Counted from the first letter of the stretch, positions 1-10,033 are shown. The stretch is 64,000 nt of DNA from Campylobacterales bacterium (GCA_016938175.1 JAFGVE010000039.1:1-64000); one strand, 5' to 3'. The notes: generated by a model not told the origin, from the sequence alone. A program made the numbers and translations.

Positions 1-135
1 AACACTGTTGATACTGCAAACATCTCTTTTGCTAATGTTACTTTAGCTGGTACGAACACTACTGATAAGTTCACTGGTCCTTCTGCTGTATCAATAGAGT
101 CAATCTTTGACAATGGAACAGGAAATACTAAATAA
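1..135 (+). CDS. C-terminal fragment of an unidentified protein (truncated by window edge)
   Basis: Frame 1 is open from base 1 to TAA at 133-135 (NTVDTANISFANVTLAG...GNTK*). Confidence 0.5.
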   Translation, partial: NTVDTANISFANVTLAGTNTTDKFTGPSAVSIESIFDNGTGNTK

Positions 136-156
136 TCCTGTTCTCTTGATTTCTCG

Positions 157-183
157 AACTAAACAGTTATATACTGTTTAGTT
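157..183 (+). terminator. Hairpin, likely terminator of the upstream gene
   Basis: Perfect 11-bp inverted repeat AACTAAACAGT-TATAT-ACTGTTTAGTT just after the stop at 135. Confidence 0.55.
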
Positions 184-204
184 TGTAATCTTCTTATCTC
201 CATT

Positions 205-233
205 TGTAATCAAACTGTCACTTTTCTGTAACC
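205..233 (+). promoter_or_regulatory. Putative Pho box (three half-sites) upstream of the TonB operon
   Basis: TGTAATC-AAAC-TGTCACT-TTTC-TGTAACC, strict 11-bp period; matches seven other sites in the window. Confidence 0.7.
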
Positions 234-292
234 CAACTAAAACCTCTATCCGTTATTCTTCCACAAATAATCCATACTAGGACGGAGATACA

Positions 293-1069
293 ATGATTTT
301 CAATCACAAAAAGATTATCCATTCGCTTGCTTTATCGGCTCTACTATTTGGTTCGGGAGCATCAGCTGCTACAACAAACGACAAACTCGTAAACTCTATT
401 GTTGAGTTACGTGGGGAAGTTGAGAGACTCTATACAGACATCAAAGAGAACAAAGAGCGTTACAACTCTGAGATGAAATCACTCTCAATGCAAATCACTG
501 ATTCAGAAGCACAAATCAACAGAGAAACAACAGCTATGAAACTAGCGCAGACTGAACTTGAAAAAGTGAAGAAAAAAATTCAAGAGACATCTTCTGGAAA
601 TGAAGAAATCAAGCCTCTTGTACTCAATGCAATTGATCTACTTGAAGTAACTATCAAAGAAGGGATGCCTTTTATGGTTGAAGCAAGAGTTGCTGATTTA
701 GAAAAAATCAAATCAGACCTAAACGAAGGTTTAATTACAAATGAAAAAGCTCTTTCACTTGCATGGGTCTCTTATGACGACGCATTACGTGTTACAAAAG
801 AGATTGGTCTGTTTAAACAACAAATAGAGTTTAAAGGTAAAAGTGTTCTTGCTCAAGTTGCAAAACTTGGTTCAGTTGCTATGTTCTTCTCTACTCCGTC
901 TAATGAGGTAGGATTTGTGACAAAAGAGGCTGATGGATATACATATAAACACATTACAAACCCTGAAGATGTGAAAAAAATTGTTGCTCTTTTCGATGCA
1001 CTCCAAAAACAGATTCGTACAGGATACTTTGAACTTCCAAATGCTTTAGTTTTACAAGGAGCTAACTAA
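293..1069 (+). CDS. DUF3450-like periplasmic coiled-coil protein of a TonB2-type system
   Basis: Signal peptide, coiled-coil N-terminal half, first gene of ExbB/ExbD/TonB operon. Confidence 0.7.
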   Translation: MIFNHKKIIHSLALSALLFGSGASAATTNDKLVNSIVELRGEVERLYTDIKENKERYNSEMKSLSMQITDSEAQINRETTAMKLAQTELEKVKKKIQETSSGNEEIKPLVLNAIDLLEVTIKEGMPFMVEARVADLEKIKSDLNEGLITNEKALSLAWVSYDDALRVTKEIGLFKQQIEFKGKSVLAQVAKLGSVAMFFSTPSNEVGFVTKEADGYTYKHITNPEDVKKIVALFDALQKQIRTGYFELPNALVLQGAN

Positions 1070-2376
1070 TGAAACTTTTTACACTCGTACTATTTTTTGC
1101 ACTTACAACACTCGGTGCGGATGAACTCTCTGATGCTTACCAAAAAGAATACACTTTCTTAAAAGCACAAAAAAGTGAACTTACGTCTCGTCTAAAAAGT
1201 GAAGATACTTTTCACCAAAAAGAGCTTAAAAAAGCTGAAACTAAAGTACAAGAGTTACAAAACAGACTTGTTGCATTAACGCAAAAAAACCAAACACTTA
1301 ACACGCAAATTGAAAAGTCAAATCAAATGCTAAGTGATAAAACATCTAATAAAGAGATTACAGCAAACGTAATTATCCAAGCAAAATCACTTTTAGGTGA
1401 ACATGGGGTAACTGTTAATGACGCAAAAGATGCTGATTCGGTAGCTGTGATGAATAAAGCGTTCAATGACGCAGCAAGTCTTTACAAAAAGCTCTCATCA
1501 GTTCAAAAAACAGATGGAAAATTTTACCTTGTTGATGGAACAACTGCACAAGGCGAAGTAATCAAAATAGGAAATGTTGCGGCATATGGTATAGCATCAA
1601 ATGGTGCTGGTGCACTTGCTCCTGCAGGTAACGGTGAATACAAACTTTGGAATCAAGATACATCTGCTCAAGCACAAGCTTTCGCAGCAGGTAAAACTAC
1701 AAAAGATTTACAAATATTTGTATATGAAAACCTTGATAAAGATGTTGAATATGTAAAAGAGAAAACTCTTGAAGAGACTTTAGAGGGTGGTGGAACAATC
1801 GGTTACATTATCTTAGGTCTTGGTGCGCTTGGTTTATTACTTATAGCAATCAGAGTTGTACTTCTTTCACAGTCTGGTTCTAATGTAAAAGAGATTAGCT
1901 CTTTGGTTATAGGAAAAGTTGAAGCTGGTAAAGCAGAAGAGGCTTTGGAGGCTATCAAGTCTTACAAAGGTGCTACTGCTCGTGTTATCAAAGCGACACT
2001 CAGAAACATTCATAAAGACAGAGACCACATTGAGGACATCGTAACAGAGAACATTCTTAATGAAAGTTCAAATATAGACAGATTTGGAAGTTTTGTACTT
2101 GTACTTGCGGCGGTTGCACCACTTCTTGGTCTTTTAGGAACTGTAACGGGTATGATTGCTACATTTGACATCATTACAACTCACGGAACGGGTGATCCTA
2201 AACTACTTTCAGGTGGTATCTCTGAAGCACTAGTTACTACAATGCTTGGTCTTGTTGTAGCAATTCCTCTGCTTCTTTTAGGAAACCTCTTAAGTGGATG
2301 GGCACAAAACATTAAAGACTCAATGGAACAATCAGCACTCCATATTGTTAACATTTTTGAAACTAACAGAGCATAA
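1069..2376 (+). CDS. TtpC-like MotA/TolQ/ExbB proton channel protein with periplasmic N-terminal extension
   Basis: C-terminal LVLAAVAPLLGLLGTVTGMIATFDIIT...GGISEALVTTMLGLVVAIPLLL is the ExbB/TolQ signature; N-terminal coiled coil. Confidence 0.85.
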   Translation: MKLFTLVLFFALTTLGADELSDAYQKEYTFLKAQKSELTSRLKSEDTFHQKELKKAETKVQELQNRLVALTQKNQTLNTQIEKSNQMLSDKTSNKEITANVIIQAKSLLGEHGVTVNDAKDADSVAVMNKAFNDAASLYKKLSSVQKTDGKFYLVDGTTAQGEVIKIGNVAAYGIASNGAGALAPAGNGEYKLWNQDTSAQAQAFAAGKTTKDLQIFVYENLDKDVEYVKEKTLEETLEGGGTIGYIILGLGALGLLLIAIRVVLLSQSGSNVKEISSLVIGKVEAGKAEEALEAIKSYKGATARVIKATLRNIHKDRDHIEDIVTENILNESSNIDRFGSFVLVLAAVAPLLGLLGTVTGMIATFDIITTHGTGDPKLLSGGISEALVTTMLGLVVAIPLLLLGNLLSGWAQNIKDSMEQSALHIVNIFETNRA

Positions 2377-2378
2377 AC

Positions 2379-2993
2379 ATGGATGCATTACTAAACTACT
2401 GGAGTGAGTTCTTACACTTTATGAACTCTGGTGGTGTCATTATGTGGGTACTGTTTGCACTCAACCTGATGCTCTGGTATGGACTCGGGTATAGATACCT
2501 CACACTCAAACGTGGTACAAAAGGAAATATTCGCCGTCTTATAGAAAAACACGAAGAACGTGGAAATGCAAAAGTATATGTAGGTCTTCTTGACTACGCA
2601 GTTGCAGATGCACTTACAGCAGCGCAAAAAGCAGAGGCAGCAGCTCTTAAACCAAGAGAGTTTATCTATGATGCACTCTTTCCTTATGTAAGAGTTGTAA
2701 CAAAGTACTCTGTACTGGTTAAAACCATCGTTATGTTAGCTCCACTTGTTGGACTTCTTGGAACGGTTATCGGAATGATAGAGACCTTTGATGCTCTGCA
2801 GTCCAGCTCTATGTTCTCTCAAGGTGATTCAATTGCCGGTGGAATCAGTAAAGCACTATTTACAACTGAGCTTGGTTTGGTTGTAGCAGTTCCAGGTCTT
2901 TTACTTGGACGTATTTTAGATAAAAAAGAGGAGCAGTTTACTCAAGAATTTGAGCAGATTGCTGACATCATCAGTACAAAGGATGCACAATGA
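2379..2993 (+). CDS. exbB: ExbB-type biopolymer transport protein
   Basis: MLAPLVGLLGTVIGMIETFDAL...GGISKALFTTELGLVVAVPGLLLG. Confidence 0.9.
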   Translation: MDALLNYWSEFLHFMNSGGVIMWVLFALNLMLWYGLGYRYLTLKRGTKGNIRRLIEKHEERGNAKVYVGLLDYAVADALTAAQKAEAAALKPREFIYDALFPYVRVVTKYSVLVKTIVMLAPLVGLLGTVIGMIETFDALQSSSMFSQGDSIAGGISKALFTTELGLVVAVPGLLLGRILDKKEEQFTQEFEQIADIISTKDAQ

Positions 2994-3397
2994 GATTTAG
3001 ACAAAAAAGCCAAAATGTTGATACAGTAGATGTATCACCACTTATTGATATGGTCTTTATTTTACTTATATTTTTCATGGTTACAACGACCTTCGTTAAA
3101 GACATGAAGTTAGAGTTAAACCGTCCATCGGCTGCCTCTGCTTCACTTGCCTCGGCAAAAGTACTACGTGTTTATATCGATAACTCTAGTGAAATTTATG
3201 TGGACAACCAACCAATAAAACTTTGGGCACTTCAAAGTAAACTGCGTGACCTTTTAAGAAGCGCTAGCGAAAAATCTGTACTAGTCGTAACAGATAGTAA
3301 TATTCCTGTAAATGTACTTATAGATGTTGTGGACGAATGTAGACAAAGTGGTGCAAAAGATGTAGCCGTATCTACTACAAAAGAGATGGGTCAATAG
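2990..3397 (+). CDS. exbD: ExbD-type biopolymer transport protein
   Basis: VDVSPLIDMVFILLIFFMVTTTF signature; overlaps exbB stop. Confidence 0.9.
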   Translation: MRFRQKSQNVDTVDVSPLIDMVFILLIFFMVTTTFVKDMKLELNRPSAASASLASAKVLRVYIDNSSEIYVDNQPIKLWALQSKLRDLLRSASEKSVLVVTDSNIPVNVLIDVVDECRQSGAKDVAVSTTKEMGQ

Positions 3398-3401
3398 TCA
3401 A

Positions 3402-4037
3402 ATGTCACAGAAACACTACTCCACATCCGGCAGAGGCTTTTTAGCATTTTTAATAATGCTTCTTGGTGGACTGCTTATGGTTATTCTTGTTGTATCTTTT
3501 AACAAAAGTGTTCAAGAAAAAGAGCCAGTTGTCAAAAAAGAGATTCGCCAAATAAAGGCAGAAAAACAACAACAAAAGACAACAAAGCCTAAACCTAAGC
3601 CTAAGCCAAAACCTAAAGCAGCACGTCCAAAGGCACCGCTTCCAAACATGAACTCTCTGCTTGGTGGTGTGAGTATGAATATACCTGAATTTGAGACGCA
3701 AAATATTGCAGGTGATGCGAGCAGACTTCTTGAAGAGATTGCAGATGATGCAGTTATGACAGAAGATACTGTAGACGTTAAACCAAAAGTACAGTCACGT
3801 CCACCTCTTGAATACCCTGCAGAAGCAGCGAAAAATGGTATTAAAGGTTATGTAGTTATCAACATACTCATAGCGAAAGATGGAAGTGTTGAACTTGCCA
3901 AGGTACTTGAATCACAACCAGCAGGTATCTTTGATGAAGCAGCCCTAAATGCGGTAAGAGCATGGCGTTTTAGTCCTGCCCGTTACAAACAAAAGCCTGT
4001 AAAAATGTGGGCAAAACAGAAAATAAGATTTCAGTAG
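3402..4037 (+). CDS. tonB: TonB family energy transducer
   Basis: N-terminal TM, KPKPKPKPK linker, C-terminal PPLEYPAEAAKNGIKGYVVINILIAKDGSV...AWRFSPA. Confidence 0.93.
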   Translation: MSQKHYSTSGRGFLAFLIMLLGGLLMVILVVSFNKSVQEKEPVVKKEIRQIKAEKQQQKTTKPKPKPKPKPKAARPKAPLPNMNSLLGGVSMNIPEFETQNIAGDASRLLEEIADDAVMTEDTVDVKPKVQSRPPLEYPAEAAKNGIKGYVVINILIAKDGSVELAKVLESQPAGIFDEAALNAVRAWRFSPARYKQKPVKMWAKQKIRFQ

Positions 4038-4045
4038 GAGAGACT

Positions 4046-5320
4046 ATGTACAAAAAATTACTATCAACTATAGCTACAGCTTTTTTACTGCATAGTTCTG
4101 TTTTTGCTGCAGATGCAAACATTGACGACTCGGTTGATCATGTTGCACTTGCTACACTTATGATATATGACGCAAACTATAAAAAAGCACAAGAAGAGCT
4201 CTCTTTAGTAAATAGAGAAGCTTCTAATTATGATGCGGCTAACTATTTTACGGTCGTAGGTGTTTTAAACTCGAAGTTAGGAAAAACAGAAGAGGCTATT
4301 AGTGCTTACACAAAAGCGATAGAAGCAACAAAAACAAAACTTTTTGTTGCTCCTAAAACATATACAAAAGAGAAATACCTCTTCTCAATTGCGGGCAGTG
4401 AGGAGACAAAAGAGAAAGCACCACTCTTTGACCCAGAAGCAAAACGTAAAGAGAAGATAGAACAACTCTATATGTACCTTACTCAAGAGTATTACAAACT
4501 AAAAGATTATAAAAACACTGTAGAGTCTTTAGAAAAAGCTGGAGAGCAAGGAGAGAGCCGTGCAGGTCTCTATACGCTTAGAGCAGAGTGCTACTACAAG
4601 CTTAAAGAACATGAGAAGACTTTTGCAGCGCTTAACAAAGGTATAGAAAAGTTCCCAGAAGATGCAACACTTTTAAAACAGAAATTTTACTACTTTGCAG
4701 ATCTTAAACTCTATCAAGCGGCTATTGATTCAGCGAGAGTCTATATGAGCAAGGTTGGCGTTAGTGCACAAGAGTACATCGCTCTTGCACAGATGCTCAT
4801 AGGTGCAAATCAGATTGATTCTGCAATTGTACTCCTTGAAGAGTCACGTTTAAAGTTTCCAAAAGAGCCTTCAATTGGGATACTTCTTGGACATATGTAC
4901 CTCAAAAAAGAGATGAAACACGCAAGTGCTCACCTCTTTGATGAGAGTTCATACTATGACAAAAAGTATCTCAAAGATGCAGTAGAGATGAATCGTCGTG
5001 CAGGAAACAATCAGCACGCACTCTATCTCAACACACAAAACATTGACAAAATAGAGAAGCTGAAACAGAAAATTGCTATCTATTTAAATGCAGGTGAGTT
5101 TAGAAAAATCATTGGTTTGCAAAAAGCGCTTGAACGTTACAAAATGCTTGATGATGAAAACTTACGTTATGCACTAGCGTATGCTTATTACATGTCAGAT
5201 GACTTTGCAAACGCAGAAGCACAACTCAAATACATTACAGATAGCGAGCTTTTTGGTAAAGCAACGGTTATTCGTAAAAACATAGAAAAATGTACAAACA
5301 ACAGCTTGGAGTGTCTATAA
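4046..5320 (+). CDS. TPR-repeat periplasmic protein of the TonB cluster
   Basis: Signal peptide and TPR-like repeats; ATG at 4046 preceded by GTAGGAGAG, preferred over the 4007 start that overlaps tonB. Confidence 0.85.
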   Translation: MYKKLLSTIATAFLLHSSVFAADANIDDSVDHVALATLMIYDANYKKAQEELSLVNREASNYDAANYFTVVGVLNSKLGKTEEAISAYTKAIEATKTKLFVAPKTYTKEKYLFSIAGSEETKEKAPLFDPEAKRKEKIEQLYMYLTQEYYKLKDYKNTVESLEKAGEQGESRAGLYTLRAECYYKLKEHEKTFAALNKGIEKFPEDATLLKQKFYYFADLKLYQAAIDSARVYMSKVGVSAQEYIALAQMLIGANQIDSAIVLLEESRLKFPKEPSIGILLGHMYLKKEMKHASAHLFDESSYYDKKYLKDAVEMNRRAGNNQHALYLNTQNIDKIEKLKQKIAIYLNAGEFRKIIGLQKALERYKMLDDENLRYALAYAYYMSDDFANAEAQLKYITDSELFGKATVIRKNIEKCTNNSLECL

Positions 5321-5321
5321 A

Positions 5322-8300
5322 ATGAAGCATTTACTCAAAACACTAACGCTAATTACCCTATTCTTTTCATTTGCAGTTGCAGATGAAACGGGTTCAGCTT
5401 CAATCTTCTCATTTTTTAATGGTGTTGCTTTAGAGAAAAATGAAGTACTTCTTGATGGAAAATATAGTTACTATACTGACGAAGATGGTAGTGTAGAGCT
5501 TATTTTAGAGACTGGAAAGCACCAAATAGAGATATTTGCCAAAGATGAAAACGGAGCAAATGTCGGTTACGTAAAGAGAACTATAGAGGTTAAAGAGGGT
5601 CGTGATACTCAGGTTATAGCAACATTTAACGAAGGTGGAGCAACACCTCACGTTGAAATAGACACACCACTTGGAGCAGCAGCCGTTGCGACGATAGACC
5701 CACTCAATACGGGTATATTTCACGGTATAGTGCGTACATCTGATAAAGACCTCCCAATTGCTAATGCAAGAGTCTTTGTAAAAGGGACTTCTATAGATGC
5801 AAAAACAGATGAGAACGGTAACTTCTACATTGAGGTACCTGCTGATCAGACTATAAGCCTCTCTATCGTACACTCAGAGTACAGTTCACAAACACTCAAC
5901 GACATTAAAGTTGCAAAAGATGAGACAATCAATCAAGAAATAAAACTCACACCTGCGAGTATGGAACTTGAAGAGTTTGTTGTTCTTGCACCTAAGGTTG
6001 AAGGTTCAATAGCAAGTATTATGGCTGAAGAGAAACAGAGTAATGCCATTACAAACATTGTTGGTTCAGACCAGATGAGTAAAAAAGGTGACTCTACTGC
6101 TGCTGGCGCACTTAGACGTGTAACGGGTGTAACACTTATCGATGGAAAAGATGTCTATGTTCGCGGTCTTGGTGGTCGTTACTCAAATACAGAGTTAAAC
6201 TCCCTTCCACTCCCGTCTCCAGATCCACAAAGTAGAACTGTACCTCTTGATATATTTCCAGCAGCGGTTATCGGTTCAATGAAAGTACAAAAAAGTGCCA
6301 CTGCTGATATTCCAGCAAGTTTTGGTGGTGGATATGTTGATATTCGTACAAAAGACAGTGAAAAAGAGAACTACTTCAAAATCCAAACAGAGATAAAATC
6401 TAACTCATATACTGGAAAACAGGTTAATAACTATGAAGGTAGTAAATCTGACTACCTTGGTAAAGATGATGGGTATAGAGCTATTCCAGCACAAATTTTA
6501 AATGACACGCGAATCGTTGTAGGTTCTCCTGTACCAAGTTTTGATCCAGCAGATAATCAAGCCTATACTACAGCAATCACAAACAGACTCTTTACTACAA
6601 CTAAAGAGGCACTTCCATATGGTGGCAAGGTAACACTTGAAGGTGCATATAATTTAGAACTAGCAGATAAACATAACCTTTCATTCTTTGCTAACTATGC
6701 CTATGGACAAACACATACATACCGTGAAGAAGAGTATTTTAGTTATGACTATAGCCGTGTTACAGATTCACTGGATAAAGAGCCTTCACAGTGGGGAGAT
6801 TTTTATAAAACTGTTGACGAGTATACAAATGCCGGAATCCTAACTGCTCAGTATAACTATGCAGATGTATTTAAACTAAAATATACAAGACTTTACTCGA
6901 AAACATCAGAGTCTGTTACAAAAATTGCAGATGGTATTGCAGGTTCTAGTAATGACTGGAGAATTGTTTACGATTTAAACTGGGAAGAGAGAACTCTTGA
7001 TGTCGATCAGGTGAACGGTGAACTTAAATATGCTATCGCAGATGTAGAAAATCTTTTCTCATTTGCTGGAGAGTATGCCTTAGCCGAGTTAGATCAGCCA
7101 AATAACGTACGTTATACATACATTAGAAACACAACTTTTGACCTTGTTCCATATGGAGACCCTTATTTAGATCGTTACCAACCTGCAAACTTTTTAAATT
7201 TAACATCGACAGATAATATGGAAGCTTGGTACCTGAAAAATAAAACAATGCTCAACATCTTGAGTGAAGAGGATTATTTAGAGGTAGGTTTTAGCGCTAG
7301 TTCAAAAACGAGAGAGTCTCGTTATAACAGATACTTAATGAACCAATCAAGTTCATCAGGACAACTCACTGATGATTTAGACACTATTTATGACAAACAT
7401 ATCAGACAAAACTATGATGGGATTTTTAATCTCTCTATCTCATTTCAACCAGCATATTGGTATGACGCAGAAGTAGAAGAGTTTGCAGAGTATGCGAATC
7501 TACTTCTAAAACCAAGTGAAAATCTGGAAGTTATGGTTGGTGCAAGAAATGTTGATTTTCAACAGACAGTGTATCAATACACTAACAACAACAATATTTT
7601 CAATCCAATTGAAAGAGTACCGGAATCACTCTCTATGAACAATGTCTTACCAAGCCTTGGAGTAAAATATATTTTTGATAAATCAAATCAGCTAAGTTTT
7701 GCTTACTCACAAACATATATAGTTCCTGACTTGAGAGAATTCGCTAGTACAGAGTATTTTCACCCTTATGAAATTGCTACGGTAAAAGGGAATCCAAACC
7801 TTGTCAATACAGATATCTATAGTTATGATTTAAAGTATTCTCACTATTTTAGCGATACTGAAAATCTTAACCTTGGAATTTTTTACAAAAATCTTGACAA
7901 CCCTATCGAAGATACAGTCGATGAAAGAAATGCCTTGCCACTCTACTCTTATGAGAATATGGATAGTGCAACACTCTACGGTATAGAGATTGACGGACGT
8001 AAAAGTTTTGACATTATCCACAAAGATTTAGCGAACTTTTACCTAGCAGGTAACTTCTCTTATACCAAATCTGATGTTTCACTAACAGAAGAGCAGCAAA
8101 CACAGTTTACAAGTAACCATAGAGAATTACAAGGTCTCTCTCCAACCGTAGTAAACGTTTCATTAAGTTATGAGAGTAAGCATACAAACCTTACCCTCTC
8201 TTACAACAAAATGGGAGAGAGAATTCGTAAAGTTGGTATGATTGATTACCTTGATGAGCTACCGGATTACTATGAAGTACCGCCACAAATTCTTGACTTT

Positions 8301-8459
8301 GTTTGGATAGAAAAATTTGACAATGGACTTAGTGCGAGATTAAGATTACAGAACCTACTTGACGAAGAGACTATATGGTACCAAGGAAGTAAAGACAATA
8401 TTACTAACAGATTTAAAGTTGGTCAATTTTACAGCCTTTCGGTGGCTTATAAATTTTAA
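5322..8459 (+). CDS. TonB-dependent outer membrane receptor with carboxypeptidase-regulatory-like N-terminal domain
   Basis: CarboxypepD-like beta domain (GIVRTSDKDLPIANARVFVKGTSIDAKTDENGNFYIEVP), plug (GALRRVTGVTLIDGKDVYVRGLGGRYSNTELN), C-terminal aromatic barrel end (YSLSVAYKF). Confidence 0.9.
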   Translation: MKHLLKTLTLITLFFSFAVADETGSASIFSFFNGVALEKNEVLLDGKYSYYTDEDGSVELILETGKHQIEIFAKDENGANVGYVKRTIEVKEGRDTQVIATFNEGGATPHVEIDTPLGAAAVATIDPLNTGIFHGIVRTSDKDLPIANARVFVKGTSIDAKTDENGNFYIEVPADQTISLSIVHSEYSSQTLNDIKVAKDETINQEIKLTPASMELEEFVVLAPKVEGSIASIMAEEKQSNAITNIVGSDQMSKKGDSTAAGALRRVTGVTLIDGKDVYVRGLGGRYSNTELNSLPLPSPDPQSRTVPLDIFPAAVIGSMKVQKSATADIPASFGGGYVDIRTKDSEKENYFKIQTEIKSNSYTGKQVNNYEGSKSDYLGKDDGYRAIPAQILNDTRIVVGSPVPSFDPADNQAYTTAITNRLFTTTKEALPYGGKVTLEGAYNLELADKHNLSFFANYAYGQTHTYREEEYFSYDYSRVTDSLDKEPSQWGDFYKTVDEYTNAGILTAQYNYADVFKLKYTRLYSKTSESVTKIADGIAGSSNDWRIVYDLNWEERTLDVDQVNGELKYAIADVENLFSFAGEYALAELDQPNNVRYTYIRNTTFDLVPYGDPYLDRYQPANFLNLTSTDNMEAWYLKNKTMLNILSEEDYLEVGFSASSKTRESRYNRYLMNQSSSSGQLTDDLDTIYDKHIRQNYDGIFNLSISFQPAYWYDAEVEEFAEYANLLLKPSENLEVMVGARNVDFQQTVYQYTNNNNIFNPIERVPESLSMNNVLPSLGVKYIFDKSNQLSFAYSQTYIVPDLREFASTEYFHPYEIATVKGNPNLVNTDIYSYDLKYSHYFSDTENLNLGIFYKNLDNPIEDTVDERNALPLYSYENMDSATLYGIEIDGRKSFDIIHKDLANFYLAGNFSYTKSDVSLTEEQQTQFTSNHRELQGLSPTVVNVSLSYESKHTNLTLSYNKMGERIRKVGMIDYLDELPDYYEVPPQILDFVWIEKFDNGLSARLRLQNLLDEETIWYQGSKDNITNRFKVGQFYSLSVAYKF

Positions 8460-8464
8460 TGTAT

Positions 8465-8482
8465 TGTAATCAAAAGGTAATA
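8465..8482 (+). promoter_or_regulatory. Putative Pho box upstream of phoB, with -10 TATAAT at 8492-8497
   Basis: TGTAATC-AAAA-GGTAATA, 9-bp gap, TATAAT. Confidence 0.75.
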
Positions 8483-8520
8483 GTGACTATTTATAATATG
8501 CTTACCAAAAGGAGCCTTGA

Positions 8521-9201
8521 TTGAAACAGCAAATCCTCATTGTTGATGACGATAATGACATCTTAGAACTCTTAGAGTACAACCTCTCTGCTCAAGGTTA
8601 CGACGTACTTGGCTTTTTAAGCACGAAACATGTGCGTAGTGTCCTCTCTGAAGAGAAGATTGACCTCATCATTATGGATAGAAATCTTCCTGATATTGAA
8701 GGGAGTTACTATGTAGAGATGTTACGTTCTAAGAATGTAAACACTCCTGTTATCATGCTCTCTGCAAAAGATTCTCAAGAGGACATCAAAGAGGGACTGA
8801 TTAAGGGGGCTGATGATTACATCACAAAACCTTTTGATATTGAAGAGCTTATTCTTCGTGTAAAAGCAGTACTCAAACGCTCAAGTTCAGAATCCAAAGA
8901 GCTTGCAGAAGATATGGAGTACAAAGACATGAAGCTCGACTTAAATATGCATCGTGTCATTATAGATGAGAATGAAATTGCGCTTACAAATCTTGAAACA
9001 TCTCTCTTGCAAACTTTAGTAGCAAACAAAGGCAAAGTGCTTGACAGAGACTTCTTACTCAAAGCTGTTTGGAAAGATGCAGAAAATATACATCCAAAAA
9101 CAGTAAACGTGGCCATAAAACGTCTGAAAGAAAAAATTGACCCTTTCAAAGAGAAAGAGTATATTAAAACCATTCGTGGTGTTGGTTATCTAGTAGCCTA
9201 A
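8521..9201 (+). CDS. phoB: OmpR/PhoB family response regulator
   Basis: Receiver domain (VDDDNDILELLEYNL...MDRNLPD...KPF) plus winged helix (HPKTVNVAIKRLKEKI...IRGVGYLV); TTG start after AAGGAG; Pho context. Confidence 0.85.
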   Translation: MKQQILIVDDDNDILELLEYNLSAQGYDVLGFLSTKHVRSVLSEEKIDLIIMDRNLPDIEGSYYVEMLRSKNVNTPVIMLSAKDSQEDIKEGLIKGADDYITKPFDIEELILRVKAVLKRSSSESKELAEDMEYKDMKLDLNMHRVIIDENEIALTNLETSLLQTLVANKGKVLDRDFLLKAVWKDAENIHPKTVNVAIKRLKEKIDPFKEKEYIKTIRGVGYLVA

Positions 9202-9203
9202 AC

Positions 9204-9917
9204 TCATTCACAAACAAGCTCTGCGAACTTTTCTAAAATAGAAGTGGCTTCAGGTGTCTCATTTGACTCTTGAAGCAGACTCTTTTTTCTCTGCTCATCA
9301 AATGCTCCCTCTTTAAAAACTTCTTGTATATATGAATCCATAACTGCTTTGTCAAACTCTGGATGGAATTGTACACCCCATGCTCTACGCCCTACTCTAA
9401 ACGCGTGATTTACATCATGAGTGTTATATGCAAGTCTTACCGCACCAAGGGGAAGTGTTAAAACACTCTGTGAGTGGATAGTGTGCGCATTAAAGGGTGT
9501 ATTAATATCATGAAAGAGGATATCCTCTTGTGCATCTTCAGTAGGTATAACTTCTACCGTGCCTATCTCCATACCATGAGGATGATAATTAGAAACTCCA
9601 CCCAAGGCTTTAGCAAGAAGTTGGTGTCCATAACATATTGCTAAAAGTGGTATCTCTTCATTTACAACTTCCACGAGCCACTTTTGAGCTTCAAGACTCC
9701 ACTGCTCTTCATCAGTAACCATAGAGTGCGATCCAGTAACAATGATGCCATCACAAAGTTTTAACTCAGGCAATCTCTCTCCTAAAGTCACATCTACTGT
9801 AAATACTTCTAAACGATTTGTATCAAGTTTACTGCTAATCCAATCTTCAAAATCATTCAATACTGCACGTGTAGAACTAAATGTAGAACCTGTTTTTAAA
9901 ATATAGACACTCTTCAT
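9204..9917 (-). CDS. Class I glutamine amidotransferase-like protein
   Basis: LAICYGHQLLAKALGG and WGVQFHPEF motifs. Confidence 0.85.
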   Translation of the reverse strand: MKSVYILKTGSTFSSTRAVLNDFEDWISSKLDTNRLEVFTVDVTLGERLPELKLCDGIIVTGSHSMVTDEEQWSLEAQKWLVEVVNEEIPLLAICYGHQLLAKALGGVSNYHPHGMEIGTVEVIPTEDAQEDILFHDINTPFNAHTIHSQSVLTLPLGAVRLAYNTHDVNHAFRVGRRAWGVQFHPEFDKAVMDSYIQEVFKEGAFDEQRKKSLLQESNETPEATSILEKFAELVCE

Positions 9918-9974
9918 ATAGCCTCATTTTTTTGCGACATTATAACTGTCATTGGGAAAAGAAATGTTTGAAAA

Positions 9975-9995
9975 TTTGCATAAAATTTATGCAAA
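9975..9995 (-). terminator. Palindrome, possible terminator in porin-GATase intergenic region
   Basis: TTTGCATAAA-A-TTTATGCAAA followed on the minus strand by TTTTC. Confidence 0.35.
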
Positions 9996-10008
9996 AATGC
10001 GAAGGAAT

Positions 10009-10033
10009 GTATGAAGCCAAAATGGCTTCATAC
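10009..10033 (-). terminator. Stem-loop downstream of the porin
   Basis: Perfect 10-bp stem GTATGAAGCC-AAAAT-GGCTTCATAC just after the porin stop. Confidence 0.55.

Noticed and set aside
3591-3621. Short tandem-like repeat (cctaaacctaagcctaagcc...)
   Set aside because: Codes for the KPKPKPKP linker typical of TonB; not an independent DNA repeat.
3450-3701. Minus-strand ORF opposite tonB
   Set aside because: Antisense to the Lys-Pro repeat of tonB; composition (Leu/Arg/Phe-rich) is the mirror of that repeat, not a real gene.
5505-5873. Many ORFs of 60-150 aa antisense or out of frame to long genes (e.g. 5505-5873, 8817-9173, 10433-10873, 19602-19931, 34426-34899, 43185-43637, 62725-63186)
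   Set aside because: All lie inside well-supported CDSs, lack domain motifs and have compositions expected from shadow frames.
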